64,000 bases of DNA from the NCBI GenBank assembly GCA_942492825.1, contig OW818635.1, positions 1 through 64,000 of the forward strand. The letters run 5' to 3'. The stretch comes from GWE2-51-13 sp942492825 (lineage in GTDB: Bacteria > Bacillota_I > Bacilli_A > Erysipelotrichales > Erysipelotrichaceae). The notes under the pieces are model-generated. The model ran no database searches. It was not told the DNA's origin and saw only the letters and a program-made list of their open reading frames with translations. Position 1 is the first letter of the stretch. The number at the start of each line of letters is the position of its first letter. Below are positions 20,909 through 29,447 of the stretch, piece by piece. A program made the translations under genes and the position numbers.

Positions 20909-21837
20909 TGGACCGCGACGTCATATTATCGGTTAAAAACCTCGAAGTCAGCTTTCCGAAAGGCAAAGATCGTTTCGTAGCGGTTCGCGACGCAAATTTC
21001 GATATCTATCGTGGCGAAACATTTGCATTGGTTGGCGAATCCGGCTCAGGCAAAACGACCATCGGTCGTTCGATTATCCGCATCAACTCGACTTCCAAGG
21101 GTACAATCGAGTTCGATGGAAAGATTATCAATCAAAAGTTATCGGCTGAAGAAGACAAATGGGTTATCAAAAACATCCAAATGATCTTCCAAGATCCCGC
21201 GACTTCCTTAAATGAACGCGCGACGATCGATTATATCGTTTCTGAAGGCTTAGTCAATTTTAAAATGTTTGAGAACGATGCAGATCGTCGCAAGAAAGTA
21301 TTGGATGCATTAAAAGAAGTCGGTTTGTTGCCGGAACACGTCACGCGTTATCCGCATGAGTTCTCAGGCGGTCAAAGACAACGTATCGGCATCGCGCGCG
21401 CCATGGTCATGGAACCGAAGTTGATCATCGCCGACGAACCGATTTCCGCTTTGGACGTTTCGATTCGTGCCCAGGTCCTCAACCTGATGAAACATCTTCA
21501 GGAAGAAAAAGGACTGACGTACTTGTTTATCGCGCATGACCTATCCGTCGTACGTTTTATCTCGGATCGCATCGCGGTCATCCATCTTGGAAGGATCGTC
21601 GAATTGGCGCAGACCGAGGAACTGTTTAAAAATCCGTTACATCCATATACCCGCTCATTATTATCAGCGGTTCCGATGCCGGACCCAATTACCGAAAAGG
21701 CGAAAGAGTTATTGGTTTACGAAGCCGATCTTCATGACTATCATGATGAACAGCCTTCCTTCGTTGAAATCAAGACCGGTCATTTTGTTTGGGGCAGCGA
21801 AACTGAGATTGCTGAGTATCGTAAACACTTGAAGTAA
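20908..21837 (+). CDS. oppF: Peptide ABC transporter ATPase (OppF type)
   Basis: 309-aa partner ATPase. Walker A GESGSGKTTIGR, signature FSGGQRQRIGIARAM, Walker B LIIADEPISALD and the LHPYTRSLLSAVP block typical of OppF. It forms the ATPase heterodimer with OppD. Final gene of oppABCDF, followed by a terminator. Confidence 0.95.
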   Translation: MDRDVILSVKNLEVSFPKGKDRFVAVRDANFDIYRGETFALVGESGSGKTTIGRSIIRINSTSKGTIEFDGKIINQKLSAEEDKWVIKNIQMIFQDPATSLNERATIDYIVSEGLVNFKMFENDADRRKKVLDALKEVGLLPEHVTRYPHEFSGGQRQRIGIARAMVMEPKLIIADEPISALDVSIRAQVLNLMKHLQEEKGLTYLFIAHDLSVVRFISDRIAVIHLGRIVELAQTEELFKNPLHPYTRSLLSAVPMPDPITEKAKELLVYEADLHDYHDEQPSFVEIKTGHFVWGSETEIAEYRKHLK

Positions 21838-21839
21838 GC

Positions 21840-21864
21840 AAGAAGCCGCAAGGCTTCTTTTATT
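21840..21864 (+). terminator. Terminator of the opp operon
   Basis: Stem AAGAAGCC / GGCTTCTT with a GCAA loop followed by TTATTT. Confidence 0.88.
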
Positions 21865-21921
21865 TAAATAATTTCTCAGGAAATAATCATTTCGCCGCAT
21901 AGAGAGAAAGCGGTGAGCCTC

Positions 21922-22242
21922 ATGAAAAACAACTATAATTTCAAGGAAATGGAGATTTTGGTTAAATTCCATTGCCGATCCTATCATCAACTCAAAAGAT
22001 CGATCCAAGTTCAAGGATTGGTCGGTGAAATCAAAGAAGAATCGACCGTCTATGCATTGGCATATATTTTGACGATCGACGATGTGCTTCACTCGTTGGA
22101 TGCGGATGAATATCGGATTATCGCGCATGATTTTTTAGAATCCTCCCCGAAAAATTGGTGGATGGAATTTTATGCGAAAACGACCTATTACCGATTGAAG
22201 GGACGCTCCATGCAAGCATTTTTAAATTGTTTACATGGGTGA
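21922..22242 (+). CDS. Hypothetical protein, 106 aa
   Basis: I do not recognise this protein. It is soluble, mostly helical by composition, with no signal peptide or membrane segment, and rich in aromatic and charged residues (for example NWWMEFYAKTTYYRLKGR near the C-terminus). The start is taken as the ATG at 21922 because GGTGAG lies just upstream; an in-frame GTG at 21913 would add three residues. It sits alone between the opp terminator and the acpP promoter. Confidence 0.65.
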   Translation: MKNNYNFKEMEILVKFHCRSYHQLKRSIQVQGLVGEIKEESTVYALAYILTIDDVLHSLDADEYRIIAHDFLESSPKNWWMEFYAKTTYYRLKGRSMQAFLNCLHG

Positions 22243-22255
22243 TTCATGCTAGAAT
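22227..22255 (+). promoter_or_regulatory. Promoter of acpP-ptsI
   Basis: TTGTTT and TAGAAT with 17-nt spacing, 21 nt before the acpP start and overlapping the end of the preceding gene. Confidence 0.65.
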
Positions 22256-22276
22256 TACACAGAGGAGGTGCCTAAA

Positions 22277-22504
22277 ATGGAAGCGTACGAGTATTTGAAG
22301 ACTCTCATCGCAAACAAGTCCGGGCACGCGGAAATGATTACCTTGGAAACCTCTCTGAAAGACCTCGGAATCGATTCGCTGGATCTGGTTGAAATGATTT
22401 TACAATTGGAAGAGAAGTACGATCTTGTTTTCGAAGATGACGAACTCCTGGCTCTGAAGACGATGGGCGAGGTCGCGGAATTAATCAAACTGAAAAAACA
22501 GTAG
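22277..22504 (+). CDS. acpP: Acyl carrier protein
   Basis: 75-aa acidic helical carrier. The phosphopantetheine attachment site is Ser34 in LGIDSLDLVEM. It carries acyl chains as thioesters for fatty acid or lipid synthesis. The ATG at 22277 follows GGAGGTG at good distance; an in-frame GTG within that site is unlikely to be the start. It is followed after 10 nt by ptsI, an unusual partner. No other fatty acid gene is adjacent. Confidence 0.93.
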   Translation: MEAYEYLKTLIANKSGHAEMITLETSLKDLGIDSLDLVEMILQLEEKYDLVFEDDELLALKTMGEVAELIKLKKQ

Positions 22505-22514
22505 GAGGACACGT

Positions 22515-24221
22515 ATGTTAAAAGGGATAGCGGCTTCATCCGGAGTGGTGTTGGCCAAAGCGTATAAACTCGAACAACCCGTATTGGATATCGAAAAGAA
22601 AATTGTCGACCCAAGCAAGGAAATCGAACATTTCCGTGAAAGTTTGGAAAAAACGAAGAAAGATATCGTTGTCATCCAACAAAAAGCGAAAGGTCGCTTA
22701 AGCGATGAAGAATTAGCGATTTTTGATGCCCATTTGATGGTCTGTGATGATCCTGAATTCACAGGCCAGATCGAAGCCATGATCCAGTCGGAAAATATCA
22801 ATGCTGATTTCGTAGTCAATGAGATCGGCAATATGTTCATCACGATGTTCGAATCGATGGACGATGCCTATTTCCGTGAACGCGCGGCTGACATTAAAGA
22901 TGTTACGTTCCGTATTAAATGCCATCTCTTAGGAAAAGTATTGCCTGACTTGAGTCTCATCGATGAAGAAACGGTAATCGTCGCCAACGACTTGACACCT
23001 TCCGACACCGCACAACTCAATCGTCTATATACAAAGGGATTCGCCACCCAGATTGGCGGCAGAACATCCCATAGCGCCATCATGGCACGTTCATTGGAAA
23101 TACCGGCAGTCGTCGGGATTTCAAGTTTGTTGGATCATGTCAAACATGGCGATTTCATCGTATTGGATGCGTTGGACGGAATCGTAATTGTAAATCCAAG
23201 CGATGAAGAGATTCATGATTATACGAAGAAGGCTGAAAGATTTGTCGAACTGAAGGCAAGTCTGAAAGTACTCAAAGATGCGGTCAGCGTAACCACGGAC
23301 GGTCATCATGTCGAGTTGGTCGGTAACATCGGGAATCCGAAAGACGCGGAAAATGTGCTTGAAAACGGTGGCGAAGGCGTCGGTCTGTATCGCACCGAAT
23401 TCCTTTACATGGATGCGCAATCACTACCGAGTGAAGAAGACCAATTCTTTGCGTATCGTACCGTCTTGGAAAAGATGGGGAAACGTCCGGTCGTCGTCCG
23501 TACCTTGGATATCGGCGGCGATAAAGAACTTCCGTATCTGCCGTTCCCGCATGAAATGAATCCGTTCTTAGGGTATCGCGCGATTCGTCTATGCTTAGAC
23601 CGTAAAGACATTTTCCGTACTCAAGTCCGCGCTTTACTTCGCTCAAGCGTCTATGGGAAGTTATGCATTATGTTCCCCATGATCGCGACCTTGGATGAAT
23701 TCCGTGAAGCGAAAGAATTCGTCTTGACGGAAAAGGCTACCTTGATTTCCGAAGGCGTCGCCGTTTCCGATGATTTCCAAATCGGGATGATGGTCGAAAT
23801 TCCGGCCGCGGCGGTATTGGCTGATCAATTTGCGAAAGAAGCCGATTTCCTCTCGATCGGAACCAACGATTTGATCCAATACTCGATGGCTGCCGATCGC
23901 ATGAGCGAAAAAGTTTCCTACCTCTATCAACCGTATAATCCCGCTATTCTTCGTCTCATCAAGATGACGATCGACGGTGCCCATAAAGAAGGCAAGTGGG
24001 TCGGCATGTGCGGCGAAATGGCCGGTGAAGAGATGGCTGTCCCGGTATTGTTAGGTCTTGGACTGGATGAATTCTCAATGTCCGCCAGCTCGATCTTACA
24101 AGCCCGCAAAATGGTACGCTCGCTTAGTTTCGCAAGTATGAAGGTTCTCGCCCAAGAAGCCTTAACCAAATCGACCTGCGATGAAGTCGTCGAATTAATC
24201 AAAAAGACCCTCAATAAGTAA
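22515..24221 (+). CDS. ptsI: PTS enzyme I (phosphoenolpyruvate-protein phosphotransferase)
   Basis: 568-aa cytoplasmic enzyme that takes phosphate from PEP and passes it to HPr. The phosphohistidine is His186 in GGRTSHSAIMARS. The C-terminal PEP-binding domain shows GVGLYRTEFLY, RTLDIGGDKELPY and the Cys of GMCGEMAGE. Length is normal. The HPr gene ptsH, usually next to ptsI, is not in this window; the neighbour is acpP. Ribosome binding site AGGAGGACAC. Confidence 0.97.
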   Translation: MLKGIAASSGVVLAKAYKLEQPVLDIEKKIVDPSKEIEHFRESLEKTKKDIVVIQQKAKGRLSDEELAIFDAHLMVCDDPEFTGQIEAMIQSENINADFVVNEIGNMFITMFESMDDAYFRERAADIKDVTFRIKCHLLGKVLPDLSLIDEETVIVANDLTPSDTAQLNRLYTKGFATQIGGRTSHSAIMARSLEIPAVVGISSLLDHVKHGDFIVLDALDGIVIVNPSDEEIHDYTKKAERFVELKASLKVLKDAVSVTTDGHHVELVGNIGNPKDAENVLENGGEGVGLYRTEFLYMDAQSLPSEEDQFFAYRTVLEKMGKRPVVVRTLDIGGDKELPYLPFPHEMNPFLGYRAIRLCLDRKDIFRTQVRALLRSSVYGKLCIMFPMIATLDEFREAKEFVLTEKATLISEGVAVSDDFQIGMMVEIPAAAVLADQFAKEADFLSIGTNDLIQYSMAADRMSEKVSYLYQPYNPAILRLIKMTIDGAHKEGKWVGMCGEMAGEEMAVPVLLGLGLDEFSMSASSILQARKMVRSLSFASMKVLAQEALTKSTCDEVVELIKKTLNK

Positions 24222-24226
24222 TCGAG

Positions 24227-24250
24227 AACGTGCCAAGCACGTTTTCTTTT
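24227..24250 (+). terminator. Terminator after ptsI
   Basis: Stem AACGTGC / GCACGTT with a CAA loop, followed by TTCTTTT. Confidence 0.85.
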
Positions 24251-24254
24251 CCGA

Positions 24255-24283
24255 TTGACGATAATTCAGCTATCGACTAAACT
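24255..24283 (+). promoter_or_regulatory. Promoter of the sigma/anti-sigma pair
   Basis: TTGACG and TAAACT, spacing 17, immediately after the ptsI terminator. Confidence 0.7.
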
Positions 24284-24299
24284 TTAGGCAGGTAATGAC

Positions 24300-24815
24300 A
24301 TGAAACAGAAAAATGAAGAGAAGCAACGGTTTGAGGAAATCTATGCGACAACCTTCCCATCGGTAAGCCGATATGTCTTTTTCAGAATGGACAATGTTGA
24401 AGACGCCAAAGATATCCTGCAAAATATTTATGCGGATTATTTTTTAAACGTGGTACGTAAAAAGAAAGACATTGAAAATCCGGAAGCATACCTAATCCGA
24501 ATGGCGGAAAACCAATGTGCCGCATTTTATCGAACAAGCAAGCGTTTTGTCACACAGGACGATATCGATCCGATCGAAGACAAAGTAATCGCGAATGAAG
24601 ATACCGAGCTGTCCGCCATCAACCAAGCCACGACCCAACAAATTTGGGCAAGCATATCAAAACTACCCTTGGTGGATCAACGTATTTTGGTCGCAAAGTT
24701 CCATTATGATTTAACCTTTTCGGAAATCGCGACGCAATTCGACATGGAAGAGGAAAAAATTAAGGCAAGATACTACCGTTCGATCAAAAAACTCCGAGAA
24801 TTACTCAATACTTAA
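24300..24815 (+). CDS. ECF-type RNA polymerase sigma factor
   Basis: 171 aa with two sigma domains. Region 2 (about residues 10-80) includes YVFFRMDNVEDAKDILQNIY and the helix around PEAYLIRMAENQ. Region 4 (about 118-170) is a helix-turn-helix, LTFSEIATQFDMEEEKIKAR. It lacks region 3, as ECF sigmas do. The next gene encodes a membrane protein with an RsgI-like outer domain, so this pair is probably a signal-responsive switch. The promoters it controls are unknown. Confidence 0.88.
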   Translation: MKQKNEEKQRFEEIYATTFPSVSRYVFFRMDNVEDAKDILQNIYADYFLNVVRKKKDIENPEAYLIRMAENQCAAFYRTSKRFVTQDDIDPIEDKVIANEDTELSAINQATTQQIWASISKLPLVDQRILVAKFHYDLTFSEIATQFDMEEEKIKARYYRSIKKLRELLNT

Positions 24816-24856
24816 GAAATTATGCAACGAAACCGGCATGAATCGACACTACCTTA

Positions 24857-25822
24857 GTGAAAGGCATCCAATCGAAAGATTTGATGAAATCAACCATGAA
24901 CAACCTAAAACAAGCTGTCGATCAGCATGCGTTGAATCAAGAAGAAATGTTAATGACCATTCATACGAAAATCGCCAAGAAGACCGGTGAAAAAAGATTA
25001 CGTCGCCTTGGAATGTCCGCGTTAAGCATCCTTGCGGTCTTCGCCCTTGGATTGACACTCCTCAATAACGGCGTATTCAACGTTTCAGCGAAGACTGTTT
25101 CGATCGTCGCGATCGACATCAACCCGAGTTTTGAATTGTCCGTCGATGCGGAAGGTATCGTAATCCGTGTCAAAGCCGTCAATAAAGACGCAAAAGAATT
25201 CGACACCAAATCCTTGATCGGATTACCGGCGACCGAAGCGACCCAGAAGATCCTTGATTGGGCGAAAGACGCCGGATACTTGAATCCTGAAGACTTGGAT
25301 GAAGATTACGTGTTGGTGACGACCGTCAATACCGATGACGAGGAAGAAGAAGCCACGGAAGAGCTTGAAGAAAACCTTAAAAGCATCATCTTGGCCGGCG
25401 GCGATATTTCCGATTACCACGTCGTTATGATGAAAGCTTCCAAAATCGAGTGGTTTGAGTCGCAAGAAAAGAAAGTTCCGCTTGGCATGTATGTCATCAA
25501 CGGAATGGTTCAGCACGAAGGAGTTTGGCTGACGGCCGGAGAATACTTCAGCGATCCCGCCAACAAACAGAATCTTGAGAAACGCGCTGAAATCATCGAA
25601 AAGAATCAAAATAGAGAACGTACCAATATCGGACGTTTCATCGATAAACTGGAACGCGAGAACGAAGATGTCAGCGCACTCCGTCTGCGTCTTGAAAATC
25701 CCGAAGAAGATCTCGACGCATTGTTGGCGGATGTAAAGGAACTATGGTCCGCAACCCATGAAACGACCGACATCGACGCACCGAAAGGGAAACCGGAAAA
25801 TCCCGGGAACTCCAAGAAATAA
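24857..25822 (+). CDS. Anti-sigma factor with RsgI-like extracytoplasmic domain
   Basis: 321 aa, single-pass. A cytoplasmic N-terminus of about 50 residues is followed by a membrane segment (about 53-70) and an outer domain whose start, VSIVAIDINPSFELSVDAEG, matches the middle domain of RsgI-type anti-sigma factors. The C-terminal third is charged and coiled-coil-like. It probably sequesters the sigma factor encoded 41 nt upstream. The start is uncertain: GTG at 24857 has no ribosome binding site, and ATG at 24884 has only a weak one. No carbohydrate-binding module, common in clostridial RsgI, is visible. Confidence 0.82.
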   Translation: MKGIQSKDLMKSTMNNLKQAVDQHALNQEEMLMTIHTKIAKKTGEKRLRRLGMSALSILAVFALGLTLLNNGVFNVSAKTVSIVAIDINPSFELSVDAEGIVIRVKAVNKDAKEFDTKSLIGLPATEATQKILDWAKDAGYLNPEDLDEDYVLVTTVNTDDEEEEATEELEENLKSIILAGGDISDYHVVMMKASKIEWFESQEKKVPLGMYVINGMVQHEGVWLTAGEYFSDPANKQNLEKRAEIIEKNQNRERTNIGRFIDKLERENEDVSALRLRLENPEEDLDALLADVKELWSATHETTDIDAPKGKPENPGNSKK

Positions 25823-25830
25823 GTATACCT

Positions 25831-25854
25831 ACGACGCGCAAGCGTCGTTTTTTT
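25831..25854 (+). terminator. Terminator after the anti-sigma gene
   Basis: Stem ACGACGC / GCGTCGT with GCAA loop and a T tract. Confidence 0.92.
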
Positions 25855-25938
25855 ATTGGGTTACATCCGATAATTTTCGATATTCTTTGTTATCTTCAAC
25901 CAGAGTATGTTACGATAGTAACTGTTCGGGGAGGTACC

Positions 25939-26598
25939 ATGGATCTTTTAAAAAATGCGCTTGATTTTGCGAAACAACGCTTCGAACATGACGCTTCAGG
26001 TCATGATTTTCATCATACCGTACGTGTCTACCGCACGGCGATTTATATGGCGGAACAAGAAAACGCGGATAAAGAAATCGTTGCGCTTGCGGCGATCCTT
26101 CATGATGTGGATGATGCGAAACTATTCGGCACTCCGATGGGGAGTACGGAGAGCGCGCATCGTTTTTTAGTTGAGCATCATGTCGATTCGACGACGATCG
26201 ATGCGATCGAAGAAATCATTCGCACGTTATCATTTAAAGGCACGGATAGTAAAGCGTGCGAATCCTTGGAAGGTAAAATCGTACAGGATGCGGATCGCTT
26301 GGATGCGATCGGAGCGATCGGAATCGCTCGGGCATTCGCATTCGGAGGAAGTCGCCAACGTGTCATACATGATCCCGAGCAGAAGCCGGATCTCTCGATG
26401 AATCAAAGCGCTTATACGAAAAATAAAGGTACAACGATCAATCATTTCTTTGAGAAATTATTACTTCTGAAAGATCAGATGAACACACCGACAGCACGGC
26501 GTATCGCAGAGCGACGCCATGGAATCCTAGTGAAATTCATGGATGACTTTTTCAAAGAATGGGAATCAGAAGACGTTAAAAATGAGGAGAAATTATGA
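25939..26598 (+). CDS. HD domain phosphohydrolase
   Basis: 219-aa cytoplasmic HD-superfamily protein of the YedJ type. Metal ligands are visible: His in SGHDFHHTVRV, the HD pair in AAILHDVDDAKL and the later Asp in VQDADRLDAIGAIG. Substrate is unknown; relatives hydrolyse nucleotide or other phosphates. It starts after GGGGAGG and overlaps the phosphate permease start by 4 nt, so it is translated together with the Pit system. Confidence 0.88.
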   Translation: MDLLKNALDFAKQRFEHDASGHDFHHTVRVYRTAIYMAEQENADKEIVALAAILHDVDDAKLFGTPMGSTESAHRFLVEHHVDSTTIDAIEEIIRTLSFKGTDSKACESLEGKIVQDADRLDAIGAIGIARAFAFGGSRQRVIHDPEQKPDLSMNQSAYTKNKGTTINHFFEKLLLLKDQMNTPTARRIAERRHGILVKFMDDFFKEWESEDVKNEEKL

Positions 26599-27599
26599 GT
26601 CCATTATTGTTGTTTGCGCTGATCTTGGTCGGTGCCTCGGTATTTGTGAACGGGTGGACCGATGCGCCGAACGCCATCGCCACGGTTGTTTCGACCCGTG
26701 TCCTTCACCCTCGTGCGGCGATCCTGATGGGGGCGATCCTAAACTTCCTCGGTGTTTTCCTTGCCGGTTCGGCGGTTGCGATGACCACCGCAAGCATCGT
26801 TTCGATCGACAGCGGGAATGCCGGGTTGATTACCTTGGCTTCCGCTCAGTTGGCGATCGTCCTGTGGGCAGTCTCCGCGTGGCGGTATGGCATCCCGACC
26901 AGTGAAAGCCATGCGTTGATCGCCGGTTTAATGGGTGCTGGGATGTCGCTGAACGGATTCGAATCGTTTAATTGGGGATCCATCCAAAAAGTCTTCATCG
27001 GACTTTTCATATCGACGTTCGTCGGCTTCGTTTTCGGTGTTTATGGAACGAAACTGGTCAAACTCTTGTCTTCCAATGCGAAGCGACGCAGTGCTAACCG
27101 TTTTTTCTCCCGGGGACAAATCGTCAGCGCGATGTTGATGGCGTTCACGCATGGAGCACAAGACGGGCAGAAGTTCATGGGTGTCATGTATCTTGCGTTG
27201 GTGGTCGGAGGAATCTATCCCGCGATCTCCGGAACCATGTCGATTCCGATTTGGATTATGGTATTCTGTTCGATATTGATGGCGATCGGGACTTCCATCG
27301 GGGGTTACCGAATCATTAAAACCATGGGCATGGATATGGTGAAACTTGAAAAGTATCAAGGATTCACCGCCGAAATCGTCGCGTCCGTCAGTATGTTGGT
27401 AGCGACTAAGTATGGAATACCGCTGAGCACAACCAATACGAAGGCCACCGCCATGATGGGGGCCGGCGCTTCGCAAGGTTTGAATAAAGTCGATTGGGGC
27501 ATCGCAAAGGAAATGATTACGGCGTGGGTGCTGACGTTTCCGGCATGTATGATATTGGGATATCTGTTCGCCACGGTCATCCGTGCCATCGTTCTGTAA
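26595..27599 (+). CDS. pit: Inorganic phosphate transporter, PiT family
   Basis: 334-aa membrane permease that takes up phosphate with a cation. It has two related halves, each with a PiT signature: GWTDAPNAIATVVSTR near the N-terminus and STTNTKATAMMGAGAS near the C-terminus, in about ten membrane segments. The usual first motif begins ND rather than TD. It is followed 12 nt later by its DUF47 partner, the standard Pit arrangement. Confidence 0.92.
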   Translation: MSPLLLFALILVGASVFVNGWTDAPNAIATVVSTRVLHPRAAILMGAILNFLGVFLAGSAVAMTTASIVSIDSGNAGLITLASAQLAIVLWAVSAWRYGIPTSESHALIAGLMGAGMSLNGFESFNWGSIQKVFIGLFISTFVGFVFGVYGTKLVKLLSSNAKRRSANRFFSRGQIVSAMLMAFTHGAQDGQKFMGVMYLALVVGGIYPAISGTMSIPIWIMVFCSILMAIGTSIGGYRIIKTMGMDMVKLEKYQGFTAEIVASVSMLVATKYGIPLSTTNTKATAMMGAGASQGLNKVDWGIAKEMITAWVLTFPACMILGYLFATVIRAIVL

Positions 27600-27611
27600 G
27601 GGAGACACACT

Positions 27612-28265
27612 ATGAAAAACATATTCAAGCAAATCAAACAAATCATCATCCCCTCCGACGTCGACTACTTCCAAATGTTCGTTGTCGGGTCGAAAATCAC
27701 CTTACATGCCGCCGAAGCGCTTCAAATCGCGTTTGCGGATGCAAACTTGAATTACGAGGAATTACGTAAAATCAAAGAGATCGAACATGAAGGAGACAGA
27801 CATGTCCATGCTTCGATGCGCGTCATTGACGAAGCGTTCATCACGCCGATCGATCAAACCGACTTCGTCGAGATTTTAAAGGCAATCGAGAATGTCACCG
27901 ACCACATCGACTATGTCTCCGCACATTGCTATATGTTGAACATCGCGACCGGGGACCGTTATTACGAAGCCTTCATCGAAACGATGGTCAAAGCTTGTCG
28001 TAAGATGGTCGAACTGATGGAAACCTTACATCACTTCAAAAAACTCGACCTAAAAGCGATGAATCAATTGGTCGCGGATATCAACGACCTGGAAGAAGTC
28101 GCCGATCGCATCTACCTTGAAAGCATGCGCGAACTCTTCACGACGCAATCCGACGCCTTGACGATCATTACGAAAAAAGAAATCTATCAACGTATGGAAG
28201 ACGTGTTGGATCGGGTCGAAGATGTCGCCGATGCGGTTCAAAATTTAATGGTTGCGAAACTCTAG
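27612..28265 (+). CDS. Pit accessory protein, DUF47/PhoU-like
   Basis: 217-aa all-helical protein of the DUF47 family. The repeated EIEHEGDRHVH and DLEEVADRIY segments are the acidic metal-binding motifs of PhoU-like folds. Partners of PiT permeases, they are thought to tune phosphate transport. Ribosome binding site GGGAGACAC. Last gene of HD-pit-DUF47, followed by a terminator. Confidence 0.92.
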   Translation: MKNIFKQIKQIIIPSDVDYFQMFVVGSKITLHAAEALQIAFADANLNYEELRKIKEIEHEGDRHVHASMRVIDEAFITPIDQTDFVEILKAIENVTDHIDYVSAHCYMLNIATGDRYYEAFIETMVKACRKMVELMETLHHFKKLDLKAMNQLVADINDLEEVADRIYLESMRELFTTQSDALTIITKKEIYQRMEDVLDRVEDVADAVQNLMVAKL

Positions 28266-28290
28266 AACTCCCCAAGGAGTTCTTTTTATT
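28263..28290 (+). terminator. Terminator of the pit operon
   Basis: Stem AGAACTCC / GGAGTTCT with CCAA loop and TTTTATTA. Confidence 0.88.
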
Positions 28291-28314
28291 ATGCAGATTT
28301 GAAATCCTCGAACT

Positions 28315-28323
28315 ATGTTATAA
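28315..28323 (+). promoter_or_regulatory. Extended -10 promoter of the DMT exporter gene
   Basis: TGTTATAAT, an extended -10 element, 27 nt before the start codon. No good -35 at normal spacing. Confidence 0.6.
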
Positions 28324-28350
28324 TGACAGAAAGTTTTCGGGGAGGATAAC

Positions 28351-29247
28351 ATGAAAAAGCAAGTGATGACGGTGTTGGCGTTTCTGGCGGTTTACCTATT
28401 CTGGGGAGGAACATATCTCGGTATGAAGTTCGCTTTAGTGGACTTTACCCCAGCTGTCATGGGCGGAATCCGCCATATGAGTGCCGGATTGATCTTATTT
28501 TCCGTCGGACGATTGCGTAAAGATCCGCTCCCGACCCTCAATCAAATCAAGAATGCGGCAATCGTCGGAACACTTTTGCTTCTTATCGGTAACGGACTGG
28601 TCGCTTGGTCCGAACAACGCGTACCCTCCGCGATCGCAAGTCTGATGATTTCCGCCGTTCCTCTTTGGATCGCTCTGATCAATTGGCGTTTGGGCGATAA
28701 GAAGAAGCCGACCTTACCGCAAATGATCGGCATCGTCTTAGGTCTTTTCGGTATTTCCATCCTCGTCTTCAAATCCTCGACCTCTCCCTTGGAAGGATTT
28801 GATCTTATCGGCTTGCTGGCCTTGCTCGCCGCATCGATCTCATGGTCCTTCGGTTCTTTATACTCCCGCTTCGCAAAACTTCCTACGTCCGCTTTTAATA
28901 ATATTTCGATTCAAATGATGACCGGAGGTTTCTTCTTATTGGTCATCGCGATCGCAAGCGGCGAATGGGCGAAAACCGATTTTACCGCGATCCATACGAC
29001 ATCACTTTGGGCGATGGGGTATTTGATCTTCTTCGGTTCGGTCATCGCCTATAGTTCGTATATCTGGCTGATGAAGAACGTCAATCCGGCATGGGTTTCT
29101 ACCTATGCCTTCGTCAATCCGATCGTCGCGGTCACTTTAGGTTGGGCCATCGGAAACGAAATCCTTACTCCGACTTCTTTACTCTCCGCCGGGATCATCC
29201 TGATTGCGGTCATCATCATCACCCTAAGTCAGCGACCGAAGCGTTGA
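28351..29247 (+). CDS. DMT superfamily transporter (EamA family)
   Basis: 298-aa membrane protein with about ten hydrophobic segments and two EamA repeats. The first starts FWGGTYLGMKFALVDFTP; the second includes SWSFGSLYSRF. Relatives export amino acids or other metabolites; the substrate is unknown. A strong GGGGAGGATAAC ribosome binding site precedes the start. Single-gene unit. Confidence 0.88.
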   Translation: MKKQVMTVLAFLAVYLFWGGTYLGMKFALVDFTPAVMGGIRHMSAGLILFSVGRLRKDPLPTLNQIKNAAIVGTLLLLIGNGLVAWSEQRVPSAIASLMISAVPLWIALINWRLGDKKKPTLPQMIGIVLGLFGISILVFKSSTSPLEGFDLIGLLALLAASISWSFGSLYSRFAKLPTSAFNNISIQMMTGGFFLLVIAIASGEWAKTDFTAIHTTSLWAMGYLIFFGSVIAYSSYIWLMKNVNPAWVSTYAFVNPIVAVTLGWAIGNEILTPTSLLSAGIILIAVIIITLSQRPKR

Positions 29248-29447
29248 TCAAAGTATGTGATCCATGATTACGTAGATTCTTTGTCACATCTCAATTTGAA
29301 CCTCGCTTTATTTTCGGATGGAATTGTCGTTTCGAGTAGAGTAAAATCCATTGCTGAATCCAAAATAAGAGGGTTTACGCCTTCTGTTTTATTGTTGTGT
29401 TATGACGTATAATCAAGGTTAAGAAAGACCATGTTATAGGTAAATCC
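29248..29447 (+). other. Intergenic region before the molybdopterin lipoprotein
   Basis: No coding potential. ATGTGA (29256-29261) and TCACAT could pair as a weak hairpin. A TATAAT at 29408-29413 may be the -10 box for the next gene, without a clear -35. Confidence 0.4.

Noticed and set aside
24838..24990. Alternative short frame MNRHYLSERHPIERF upstream of the anti-sigma gene
   Set aside because: It overlaps the anti-sigma N-terminus in another frame, ends after about 50 codons and has no strong ribosome binding site.
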